Of a stretch of DNA of 64,000 nucleotides, positions 8,290 through 16,536 are shown piece by piece. Position numbers and translations under genes: made by a program. A model generated the notes under the pieces. The model made no database searches and had not been told where the DNA came from. It worked only from the letters and a program-made list of their open reading frames with translations. Where the stretch lies: positions 1-64,000 of the forward strand of contig CAYPHA010000005.1 in the NCBI GenBank assembly GCA_964410215.1. The letters run 5' to 3'. Within the stretch, counting starts at the first letter, position 1; every line of letters begins with the position of its first letter. This DNA comes from CAYPHA01 sp964410215 (GTDB taxonomy: Bacteria; Calditrichota; Calditrichia; Calditrichales; CAYPHA01).

Positions 8290-10533
8290 TCAATCCAAAA
8301 CAGCAATCGCACTCATATTCACGATGGTATCGACATCGCAATGGCGCTGCAATACATGGATCGATTTTTCCAGTCCGACAAGCATCGGGCCGATCGCCTC
8401 TGCACCTCCCAGCCGGGCCATCAGTTTATAAGCAATATTACCTGCCTCGAGGGAGGGGAATATCAGTACGTTGGCCCGGCTTTTCAACTTGCTGAACCCA
8501 TAATTTTGTGTTAACAGTTCCACATCCAGTGCCGGATCCGCTTGCATTTCACCATCGATTTCAAGATCAGGACGACGCTCCATCACCAGTTTGACGGCCT
8601 TTGCGACTTTATTCGTCAGTTCATGCCGCACACTGCCGAAATTACTGAACGAAAGCATGGCCACTTTGGGTTCAATCTCAAACTTCTTAACGGCATCAGC
8701 TGATAAAATGGCGATTTCCGCCAGTGTTTCAGCGCTGGGGTTGATATTCACGGTTGTATCCGCGAAGAAAATGATCTCATTTTTAAAAACCATCATATAT
8801 ATACCGGCTACAATACGATTTTCCTTATCCACCTCCAGTAACTGCAGTGCAGGGCGGATAACTTCCGGATAATAATGGTTAACACCGGAAAGCATGGCAT
8901 TCGCATTTCCCTTCTTAACCATCATGACCCCCAGCGTATTGGGATCCTGCTGCAAAGCCTGCAGGCAGCGTGCACGGGTCATCCCTTTACGTTGACGTAT
9001 TTTATACATTTCGTCGGCATAGGCATCCAGTTCCTCACAACATACATCTCTATCCAGAATTTCAGCAGCGCTGATATTAACACCCAATTCCTCGGCTTTT
9101 GCTTCGATTATTTTTTTACGGCCGATCAGAATCGGTTGTGCAATACCTTCTTCCAGAACGATCTGCGTTGCGCGCAGAATCTGTCCTTCTTCCCCTTCCG
9201 GGAGAACAAGGCGTTTCCGCGTCAGTTTTGCCTTGTTGATGATAAAGCGCATCATTTCTCTCGATTTGCCCAGCAGCGCTTCAAGATTATCACGATAGGC
9301 ATCCCAGTCTTCAATGGGTTTCCGGGCGACACCGGTATCGACGGCGGCCTTTGCGACGGCTATTGCTTCCCATGTCAATACTCTTGGATCAAACGGTTTT
9401 GGAATGATATACTCTTTACCAAAACTGATCGGATCACCGCCGTAAGCTTTTATAACGGTATCCGGTACGTCTTCTTTCGCCAGATCGGCAAGGGATCTGA
9501 CCGCTGCAATTTTCATTTCCATATTGATGGCCCGGGCATGCACATCCAGCGCCCCGCGGAAAATGAAGGGAAAACCGAGGACATTGTTAACCTGGTTGGG
9601 AAAATCCGAACGGCCCGTTGCCATGATAAGGTCATCACGTACGCTGCAGGCATCCGGATAAGTTATTTCAGGATCCGGGTTGGCCATCGCGAAGATAATC
9701 GGCTTGTCAGCCATACTTTTAACCATCTCCTTGGATACCAGCCCGGCCACGGAGACACCGGCAAAAACGTCGGCACCAACCATGACCTCGCCAAGCGTGG
9801 CCGGTTCGGTACCGTTGGCATAGCGCTCCTTGTAGGGGTTCATACCCTCTTTGCGCCCTTTGTAAACCAGCCCTTTTGAATCGATCAGATACAGATTTTC
9901 TTTTTTAACACCCAGCGCAACATAGAGGTTAGCACAGGCTATACCGGCCGCACCCGCGCCGCTGAATACTACTTTTACATCTTCGATTTTTTTATTTTGT
10001 AATTCCAGGGCATTCAGCAATGCAGCTCCTGATATGATGGCGGTCCCATGCTGGTCATCATGAAAAACAGGGATATCCATCATTTCGATCAATTTTTCCT
10101 CGATATAAAAGCATTCCGGTGCTTTTATATCTTCCAGATTGATCCCTCCAAAGGTCGGTTCCATCAATTTGACCAGATGAACGATCTCTTCCGGGTCATG
10201 ACTTTTCACTTCTATATCAAAAACATCGATATCGGCGAAGCGTTTAAACAAGACCCCTTTTCCTTCCATGACCGGCTTTCCGGCTTCCGGGCCGATATCA
10301 CCCAGTCCGAGTACGGCGGTTCCGTTGGATATAACGGCTACCAGGTTCCCTTTGGCGGTATAATCGAACACCTTATTTACATCTTTATGAATCTCCCGAC
10401 ATGGTTCGGCAACACCGGGTGTATAAGCCAGACTCAGATCGCGTTGCGTCACACAGGGTTTCGTGGTGCTAACTTCGATTTTTCCTTTTCTGCCCTCGGA
10501 ATGATATTTAAGGGCATCCTCTTTGCGAATCAT
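8290..10533 (-). CDS. maeB: NADP-dependent malic enzyme, bifunctional MaeB type
   Basis: 747 residues. The N-terminal malic enzyme (about 1-430) has SLAYTPGVAEPC, the metal/substrate segment FHDDQHGTAIISGAALLNAL, and the NAD(P) motif VFSGAGAAGIA. The C-terminal 320 residues are a phosphotransacetylase-like domain (RLVLPEGEE, GNANAMLSGVNHYYPEVIRPAL, NFGSVRHE). Malate is oxidatively decarboxylated to pyruvate; the PTA-like domain of MaeB proteins usually lacks transacetylase activity and binds acetyl-CoA as an effector. Length is typical. It lies between the FAD oxidoreductase and the two-component genes. Supplying pyruvate and NADPH from C4 acids fits the propionate pathway encoded further along. 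Confidence 0.95.
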   Translation of the reverse strand: MIRKEDALKYHSEGRKGKIEVSTTKPCVTQRDLSLAYTPGVAEPCREIHKDVNKVFDYTAKGNLVAVISNGTAVLGLGDIGPEAGKPVMEGKGVLFKRFADIDVFDIEVKSHDPEEIVHLVKLMEPTFGGINLEDIKAPECFYIEEKLIEMMDIPVFHDDQHGTAIISGAALLNALELQNKKIEDVKVVFSGAGAAGIACANLYVALGVKKENLYLIDSKGLVYKGRKEGMNPYKERYANGTEPATLGEVMVGADVFAGVSVAGLVSKEMVKSMADKPIIFAMANPDPEITYPDACSVRDDLIMATGRSDFPNQVNNVLGFPFIFRGALDVHARAINMEMKIAAVRSLADLAKEDVPDTVIKAYGGDPISFGKEYIIPKPFDPRVLTWEAIAVAKAAVDTGVARKPIEDWDAYRDNLEALLGKSREMMRFIINKAKLTRKRLVLPEGEEGQILRATQIVLEEGIAQPILIGRKKIIEAKAEELGVNISAAEILDRDVCCEELDAYADEMYKIRQRKGMTRARCLQALQQDPNTLGVMMVKKGNANAMLSGVNHYYPEVIRPALQLLEVDKENRIVAGIYMMVFKNEIIFFADTTVNINPSAETLAEIAILSADAVKKFEIEPKVAMLSFSNFGSVRHELTNKVAKAVKLVMERRPDLEIDGEMQADPALDVELLTQNYGFSKLKSRANVLIFPSLEAGNIAYKLMARLGGAEAIGPMLVGLEKSIHVLQRHCDVDTIVNMSAIAVLD

Positions 10534-10548
10534 TTTAACCTCCCCATT

Positions 10549-11904
10549 TCAGGTGTTTAGTTTAATGGATAATTCATCCATTTTACGGTATAGTGAGGAA
10601 AGGCTTATATCCAGAAGTCTGGCAGCCTCTTCCTTGTTGTTTCCGGTACGATTCAGAATTGTCTTGATATGCTCCCGCTCAAAAGCGGCGGCCGCATCCT
10701 TGAGGCGATCCGGTATAAAGGACTGATATTCCGACTCTGACATATTCGGCGGCAGGTCCGTCCTGGTAATATAGTCTCCTTCACAGAGGATTAAAGCCCT
10801 TTCCACCACATTCTCGAGTTCCCGGATGCCGCCTTTCCATTCATGATTCATCAGGATGCGCATGGTCTCGTTATCCGCACCAAGAATGTTGGTATTTAAT
10901 TCCTGGTTATATTTTTCTATAAAATGCTGGACAAGCAGCGGTATATCTTCGTGACGTTCATTAAGGGGAGGAAGTTGAATTTCGATGACGTTCAGCCGGT
11001 AATAGAGATCATCCCTGAAATGGCCGGTTTCGACATCGTCCTGCAGATTCCGGTTTGTCGCCGCGATGATACGTACATCTATTTTAACCGTAGCCGTGGC
11101 TCCCACCGGAAGAATCTCCGACTCCTCGATGGCCCGCAATAATTTCACCTGAAGGATCAGCGGTATTTCCCCGACTTCATCCAGAAAAAGCGTCCCTCCG
11201 TTTGCCATTTTAAACAAGCCGTCCTTATCACGAACGGCACCCGTGAAGGATCCTTTACGATGCCCGAACAATTCACTCTCCATCAGCGTTCCGACGATGG
11301 CCCCGCAATTAATGGGTACAAACGGCTGATCGAAACGATCGCTGTTCATATGTATAGCACGTGCAACCAGCTCCTTACCGGTTCCGCTTTTACCCGTAAT
11401 CAGGACGTTTCCTTTCGTTTTCGCCACTTTACCAATGAGGCGATAGACATTTTTCATCTGAGGACTTTTGCCGATGATATTCCCGAAATTAAATTTCTGA
11501 TCCACCTGCCGTTTGAGGGATTGATTTTCCAGAATCAGTTGTTTCTGCTTCAGGAGACGTTTTAACTTGATCAGTACATCATCGAAATCAAACGGCTTCA
11601 GAATATAATCGTAAGCCCCCATGCGTAAAGCCTCGATAGCTGATTCCAGACTGCCATAGGCCGTTATGATGATGATGGACGTATGCGGACATATATTCTG
11701 GCACTGTTTGATCAGTTCCATGCCATCCATCTCCGGCATCTTCAAGTCGGTAATAAGAACATCGAAATCGTGTTCTTTTATTAACTCCAGTGCTTCGACA
11801 CCATTGGAGGCGGCCTGCGTCTCGTACTCCTCTTCCGTTAATATCATTTTCAACGGAACGCGGATGGTACGTTCATCATCTACGACTAAAATATTAGCTT
11901 TCAT
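10549..11904 (-). CDS. Sigma-54-dependent response regulator (NtrC family)
   Basis: 451 residues in three parts. The receiver domain has Asp-Asp at 9-10 and phospho-acceptor Asp53 in LITDLKMPEMDG. The AAA+ sigma-54 activation domain has Walker A GKSGTGKE, the sigma-54 contact loop GSFTGA (the usual GAFTGA with A to S), and GGTLFLDEVGE. The C-terminal Fis-type helix-turn-helix is NKEEAARLLDISLSSLYRKM. It overlaps the cognate histidine kinase gene by 11 bp. Targets are unknown; no clear GG-N10-GC sigma-54 promoter was found by eye in the nearby intergenic regions. Confidence 0.94.
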   Translation of the reverse strand: MKANILVVDDERTIRVPLKMILTEEEYETQAASNGVEALELIKEHDFDVLITDLKMPEMDGMELIKQCQNICPHTSIIIITAYGSLESAIEALRMGAYDYILKPFDFDDVLIKLKRLLKQKQLILENQSLKRQVDQKFNFGNIIGKSPQMKNVYRLIGKVAKTKGNVLITGKSGTGKELVARAIHMNSDRFDQPFVPINCGAIVGTLMESELFGHRKGSFTGAVRDKDGLFKMANGGTLFLDEVGEIPLILQVKLLRAIEESEILPVGATATVKIDVRIIAATNRNLQDDVETGHFRDDLYYRLNVIEIQLPPLNERHEDIPLLVQHFIEKYNQELNTNILGADNETMRILMNHEWKGGIRELENVVERALILCEGDYITRTDLPPNMSESEYQSFIPDRLKDAAAAFEREHIKTILNRTGNNKEEAARLLDISLSSLYRKMDELSIKLNT

Positions 11905-13555
11905 TCAGGGACTCCCGATTTGTCACCGGTAAAACCACCGTAAAAATACTGCCTTTACCGATTTCACTTTCCACACGGATTTCTCCGCTGAGATTCTTGA
12001 TTATACCATAGCTCACAGAAAGACCTAAACCTGTTCCCTTGCCAACACCTTTAGTCGTAAAAAATGGTTCGAATATTTTATTCTGACTCCGTTTATCAAT
12101 TCCGATACCACTGTCTTCAAACTCTATATAAATGTGTTCATTTCTTATGTAAGAGCGCACATCGATTTCAGCCTTTTTGCCCTGTATCGCATCTACGGCG
12201 TTAATCAGTATGTTAAAAAACACCTGGTAGAGCTGATCCTCTACAAGATACAATTCCGGGAGATCCCTTTCCAGCGCAAGTTGAATATTTATGTTTTTGG
12301 CTCTGCGGTCATAGCGAACGATGCCTACCGCGTTTTTGACGACCTCGTTCACCTGTACGTAAGCCGATTCATAACTGGAAGGCCGGGCGAAATCGACCAG
12401 CTCCCGTACGATTTTGGAAATCCGTTCTATATTTTTGGCAATCGTATTGATATACCCGACAATATGGATATTATCTGTCTTACGGCGTATAATCTGGGCC
12501 ATGGAAGATATACTCGTCAACGGATTACCGATCTCATGAGCGATACCGGCAGCCATCAGGCCGAGGCTTGCCATTTTTTCCTGGTGTGAAATCTGGAACT
12601 GGGCCTCTTTAAGCTGCTTTGTACGCGCATCGATCTTGTTTTCCAGGTTGCTGTAGGATTCCAGAAGTTTCTGGCGCATCATTTCGAACTCATCAGCCAG
12701 TAATTTGATTTCATCCTTGCTTTCGATACGAATGGGTTTACTCAGCTCACCACGGCTAATTTCATTCACGGCAGCGATGAGGGAACGTACCGGCTCGTTG
12801 ATCCGGCGTGCCAGAAGGATGGCAATCGATAACATCAGGATACCCATCAGAATATTACCGATGATAATTTCGAATAAAAATGTCTTCAATTCTCCGAAAA
12901 GTCCGGTGGTCTCCCGTACTGAGACAAGTTTCCAATCCGGAAACAACCCACTGGAAACAACCAGCGCTTCGCTGGCATCATCTGTCAAGGCAACATTCAG
13001 CACTTGCTGATCCGGCGCATCCGAAGCAAAGGCCGTAACCAGCCTTTGACCGCTTACGAGAATGCCGTGTCCGGTCGAAGAATCCTTCTGTTGGAGAAGA
13101 TTCCTGAAGCTGTCAACCGCCACACCGGCCCAAAAGTGAACCTTTTGGAAGGAAACGGGTATAAAAACATAGTTATCATTTTCACGAAGTGCGGGAAATG
13201 TTCCGGTCTTTTCAGCATCCGTAAATTGCAGGGTATCGAAACCGGCATGCAGTACTGTTTCACGTAATAATGGTTCTTTGAAATTGATATTTTCCGTTCC
13301 GGCCGCTGCCAGGAAGGCGTATACCGTCGAGCGCGCGATGGCCTGTTTGTGTTCAAAATAGTCCGTGATCCGGCTGTTGAGCATCCGGTTTGTTTCCACT
13401 AACTTTTGTTCGTAGGAAGCTTCTAAAATATCCCTGTTCAGGAAATAGCCGAAAACACTGATGACAAACAGCGGCACATAAGCAAATATCAGGAAATATA
13501 TAATAAATTGTCTGTTTAACCCAAAAAAGAGCGGGATCCTGGAATTCTTCGTCAT
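11894..13555 (-). CDS. Membrane sensor histidine kinase
   Basis: About 553 residues from the ATG at 13555; an in-frame TTG at 13585 is the alternative. TM1 lies near residues 15-38 and TM2 near 240-260, bracketing a periplasmic sensor of about 200 residues. Then come HAMP (RRINEPVRSLIAAVNEISRG), a coiled segment, HisKA with an intact AHEIGNPLTSISS phospho-acceptor box, and HATPase with NILINAVDAI, DSGIGID and GKGTGLGLSVSYG. It belongs to the NtrB/AtoS-like group that partners sigma-54 regulators and is coupled to the regulator gene by overlap. The signal sensed is unknown; cytochrome c and malic enzyme genes on either side hint at redox or C4-acid control. Confidence 0.93.
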   Translation of the reverse strand: MTKNSRIPLFFGLNRQFIIYFLIFAYVPLFVISVFGYFLNRDILEASYEQKLVETNRMLNSRITDYFEHKQAIARSTVYAFLAAAGTENINFKEPLLRETVLHAGFDTLQFTDAEKTGTFPALRENDNYVFIPVSFQKVHFWAGVAVDSFRNLLQQKDSSTGHGILVSGQRLVTAFASDAPDQQVLNVALTDDASEALVVSSGLFPDWKLVSVRETTGLFGELKTFLFEIIIGNILMGILMLSIAILLARRINEPVRSLIAAVNEISRGELSKPIRIESKDEIKLLADEFEMMRQKLLESYSNLENKIDARTKQLKEAQFQISHQEKMASLGLMAAGIAHEIGNPLTSISSMAQIIRRKTDNIHIVGYINTIAKNIERISKIVRELVDFARPSSYESAYVQVNEVVKNAVGIVRYDRRAKNINIQLALERDLPELYLVEDQLYQVFFNILINAVDAIQGKKAEIDVRSYIRNEHIYIEFEDSGIGIDKRSQNKIFEPFFTTKGVGKGTGLGLSVSYGIIKNLSGEIRVESEIGKGSIFTVVLPVTNRESLNES

Positions 13556-13681
13556 ATCTCGTTCGATATTAGATCGCTCAATCAAAATTTTATAATAACG
13601 AATATACTAATTATTTTTATCCAAAGTAGTATTTTTAGTAAAATATTTCATGATGCTACCGGGAAAAAATATTCATAAAGT

Positions 13682-13710
13682 ATTTGTTTTTTTTACCAGA
13701 TCTTTATAAT
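13682..13710 (+). promoter_or_regulatory. Candidate promoter of cytochrome c gene
   Basis: A consensus -10 hexamer TATAAT occupies 13705-13710, preceded by a T-rich block with only a weak -35 (ATTTGT, 17-base spacer). About 58 bp separate it from the cytochrome start codon, which has AGGAGG 4 bases upstream. The 213-bp region also serves the divergent kinase gene. Confidence 0.3.
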
Positions 13711-13768
13711 ATTGTTCAGAATTATTATGAATTTGGTTACTTTTTTCACTAATTAACCAGGAGGTTAT

Positions 13769-14299
13769 ATGAACAAACTGATTACCGTTCTGATACTGAT
13801 ACTCAGTTTCAGCCTTACTCTTATTGCCCAGGACAAAAAATTCATGTACGTGGGCGTAAAAAAATGTAAAACCTGCCATAACACCAAAAAGATGGGTAAA
13901 CAATACGACGTCTGGAGCCAGAATAAGCATGCCAAAGCCCTTGAGTCACTGGCCAGCGAAAAATCGCTTAAGCATGCAAAAGAGAACGGCATCGCTGATC
14001 CGACAAAGGCACCGGAATGTCTGAATTGCCATGCGACCGCCGCGACGGTTGATAAAGCGCTCCAGGAAAAAACACTCACCATGGAAGAAGGCGTTTCCTG
14101 TGAATCCTGCCATGGTCCGGGGAGTGAATATAAATCCATGAAGATCATGAAAGACCATGAAGCCTCCCTGGCAAACGGCTTGATCGTTCCGACTAGAGAG
14201 GTCTGCGAAACCTGTCATAACGAAAACAATCCTTTCCACAAGGAATTCGACTATGACGCGTATGTAAAAAAAATAGCGCACCCGATACCGGCCGAATAG
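13769..14299 (+). CDS. Periplasmic tetraheme cytochrome c
   Basis: 176 residues. A cleavable signal peptide (MNKLITVLILILSFSLTLIAQ) leads to a mature protein with four haem sites: CKTCH (33-37), CLNCH (84-88), CESCH (111-115) and CETCH (146-150). The pattern VWSQNKHAKALESL after the first haem matches the cytochrome c554 / multihaem nitrite-reductase-like family. Extra His residues could be distal ligands. It probably carries electrons in the periplasm. The gene stands alone, with a strong ribosome-binding site, an intrinsic terminator after it, and the divergent two-component system upstream. Redox partner unknown. Confidence 0.92.
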   Translation: MNKLITVLILILSFSLTLIAQDKKFMYVGVKKCKTCHNTKKMGKQYDVWSQNKHAKALESLASEKSLKHAKENGIADPTKAPECLNCHATAATVDKALQEKTLTMEEGVSCESCHGPGSEYKSMKIMKDHEASLANGLIVPTREVCETCHNENNPFHKEFDYDAYVKKIAHPIPAE

Positions 14300-14323
14300 A
14301 TTTTTTTTAAGAAGTAACCAATT

Positions 14324-14352
14324 AAAAAGCCGCCTTTGTGCGGCTTTTTTTT
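14324..14352 (+). terminator. Rho-independent terminator after cytochrome c
   Basis: GCCGC (14329-14333), a 6-base loop and GCGGC (14340-14344), flanked by five A and a run of eight T. It closes the single-gene cytochrome transcript before NhaC. Confidence 0.9.
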
Positions 14353-14443
14353 CTTGAATGATTCCTTTCTTACCGTTATAATGATTATTCATGTATTCTT
14401 CACATTCATACCCGACTTAATAATGCATCCTGAAGGAGTGTAA

Positions 14444-15928
14444 ATGGAACATTTTGGTATCTGGTCGCTTATGCCCCCGCTGATTGCCATTGTGCTGGCT
14501 ATTAAAACAAGGCAGGTTTTCGTATCACTCTTATTTGGAATCTGGCTGGGCTGGATTATATTGAGCGACTGGAGCATATTCCAGGGCACATTGAATACGA
14601 TTCAGGGACTCGTTGATGTGTTTAAAGAACCGGGAAACACACGCACCATCATGTTCAGTTCCCTGGTCGGAGCTCTGATCGCATTTATTCAGCATTCCGG
14701 TGGCGTCGAGGGTTTTATCCGGTATGTCAACCGCTTTCTGCAGGCTGTGGAATCCCGTAAAAAAGGCAACAGCCGTAAAATAGTACAGATCCTGGCCTGG
14801 ATTACCGGCTTCTCAATTTTTGTGGAATCCAGCATTAACGTTCTGACTGTAGGGTCTATATTCCGGCCGATTTTTGACCGGTTGAAGATTCCCCGCGAAA
14901 AACTGGCCTATATTGCCGATTCCATTTCAGCCCCGACCTGCATCCTGATTCCGCTGAATGCCTGGGGTGCATTTATTATGGGCCTTTTGCTTGCACAGGG
15001 ACTGTCCGATCCACTGATGATCATGATCAAGGCCTATCCGCTCAATTTTTATCCTCTTCTGGCAATGACAATGGTTGTACTGATTATTCTGTTGCAGAAG
15101 GACTTCGGTCCGATGAAAAAGGCGGAACGGAGGGCGCGTGAAGAAGGGAAGGTCCTGGCCGACGGTGCCACACCGCTGATATCGAGCGACGTTATCGCCA
15201 TGGAGACAAAAGAAAAAGTAAAACCACGAGCCCGCAACATGGTTCTGCCTATTCTGACCATGGTGCTGATGATGCCGGTTGGGTTGCTCTATTCCGGGTG
15301 GGGGCAGCTGGAAAATCCGGAAAGCCTGCCTCTGGGAACAGCCTTATTCAAGGCCCTGGGTAACGGGTCGGGATCGAGCGCCGTTCTATGGGCCGTTCTG
15401 ACTGCGCTCCTGGTTGGTGCGGTCAGTTACCGTATCCAGGGTATTTTCAAGCTTCAGGAGATTCTCGATCTGACCTTTAAAGGCGTGGGCGGATTGATCC
15501 CGCTGGCCCTTCTGATGATGCTGGCTTTCGCTATCGGGAAGGTGTGCCGTGACCTGGGAGCAGGTATCTATGTAGCCGAAGTATCGAAAGCATGGCTGAG
15601 TCCGTCTTTTGTGCCGTTCATCCTGTTTCTCGCCAGTTGTTTTATCGCTTTTTCAACGGGCACTTCATGGGGAACGTTTGCCATCATGGTTCCCATTGCC
15701 GTGCCCATGGCAACGACGATGGAAGTGAGCATTCCCCTGGCCGTTGCAGCCGTATTGGGAGGCGGGGTGTTCGGAGATCATTGTTCGCCGATATCGGACA
15801 CGACGATTATTTCTTCCATGGCATCGGCCAGTGACCATATAGACCATGTCAAGACGCAGTTACCGTATGCATTGACAGCGGGCAGTATCGCGGCACTGTT
15901 TTATCTGATTGCCGGATTCATGGGTTAA
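14444..15928 (+). CDS. Na+/H+ antiporter, NhaC family
   Basis: 494 residues, 11-13 hydrophobic helices. Family segments include PPLIAIVLAIKTRQVFVSLL at the N-terminus, FVESSINVLTVGSIFRPI, FSTGTSWGTFAIMVPIAVP and GGGVFGDHCSPISDTTIISS, the last typical of NhaC-type antiporters. It exchanges Na+ (or another cation or amine substrate) for protons at the inner membrane. AGGAG lies 8 bases before the ATG. The 3' end overlaps the convergent hypothetical gene by 4 bp. Distance from FTCD on the opposite strand is one gene; NhaC-type transporters sometimes accompany amino-acid utilisation, but substrate cannot be told here. Confidence 0.92.
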   Translation: MEHFGIWSLMPPLIAIVLAIKTRQVFVSLLFGIWLGWIILSDWSIFQGTLNTIQGLVDVFKEPGNTRTIMFSSLVGALIAFIQHSGGVEGFIRYVNRFLQAVESRKKGNSRKIVQILAWITGFSIFVESSINVLTVGSIFRPIFDRLKIPREKLAYIADSISAPTCILIPLNAWGAFIMGLLLAQGLSDPLMIMIKAYPLNFYPLLAMTMVVLIILLQKDFGPMKKAERRAREEGKVLADGATPLISSDVIAMETKEKVKPRARNMVLPILTMVLMMPVGLLYSGWGQLENPESLPLGTALFKALGNGSGSSAVLWAVLTALLVGAVSYRIQGIFKLQEILDLTFKGVGGLIPLALLMMLAFAIGKVCRDLGAGIYVAEVSKAWLSPSFVPFILFLASCFIAFSTGTSWGTFAIMVPIAVPMATTMEVSIPLAVAAVLGGGVFGDHCSPISDTTIISSMASASDHIDHVKTQLPYALTAGSIAALFYLIAGFMG

Positions 15929-16512
15929 ATTTCAATATATTTGACCAGATCTTCCCGGTCGGAAAGATGTACGAGCCAGCCCCTGCTGACCATATTGTCG
16001 ATGGCGTCCTTCATAAATGAAACCGGTAGCTTATACCTGTAACAGAAATGCCAGATGTCCATCGGAGCATTGATTAATTCTATTAAAAACAATTCTTGCG
16101 TATCGAGTTTTTGCCGGTTTTCATACTTTTCGAGGATGTTTTCCAGTTCTTCCCGGCCCTTGGGTTTGATATGGCGTTCGGAAAACCAGTAATTCGGTTC
16201 ATCAACCAGGTCACAGATGGGAAAGCCATTCCGCCCATCCAAAAATACCGGCAGCAAATCGGTGCTGACCAGGTAAACGTCTTCCTCATCCTTCCAGATA
16301 TCATTCCAGACCGGCTCATCTTCACGACGCAGCCAGTTGAAAAAATCAATTTCCGAAGATGGTATTTTCATCAGTGCAAAACCGTGATAACGCTCAACAA
16401 AATATTGCGCTTCATCAGGACGCATATCATTGATTTCGCTATCACTGAATTCAATATAATTATTATTTTTCAGTTGTTCCCTTTTATTTGCGAGCAATTT
16501 TTCCATATTCAT
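15925..16512 (-). CDS. Hypothetical soluble protein
   Basis: 195 residues, acidic, Trp/Tyr-rich, no signal peptide or membrane segment. Notable stretches are DFFNWLRREDEPVWNDIW, FPICDLVDEPNYWFSERH, and a helical C-terminus with NAPMDIWHFCYRYKLPVSFM that could resemble a winged-helix or small adaptor domain. I do not recognise a family. It ends inside the convergent NhaC gene by 4 bp and lies 24 bp downstream of the FTCD gene on the same strand, so it may share that transcript. Codon use looks like its neighbours, and there is no sign of decay. Confidence 0.7.
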   Translation of the reverse strand: MNMEKLLANKREQLKNNNYIEFSDSEINDMRPDEAQYFVERYHGFALMKIPSSEIDFFNWLRREDEPVWNDIWKDEEDVYLVSTDLLPVFLDGRNGFPICDLVDEPNYWFSERHIKPKGREELENILEKYENRQKLDTQELFLIELINAPMDIWHFCYRYKLPVSFMKDAIDNMVSRGWLVHLSDREDLVKYIEI

Positions 16513-16536
16513 ATACGCACTACCCGTTCGTTACGG

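Noticed and set aside
8875..9879. A 334-codon open frame on the plus strand inside maeB
   Set aside because: Antisense to conserved malic enzyme/PTA sequence; no recognisable domain.
14355..14364. TGAATGATTC, a partial match to the zinc-locus palindrome, upstream of nhaC
   Set aside because: The last palindromic base is missing and the flanks differ; also similar GAATGATTC at 33005-33013. Probably chance.
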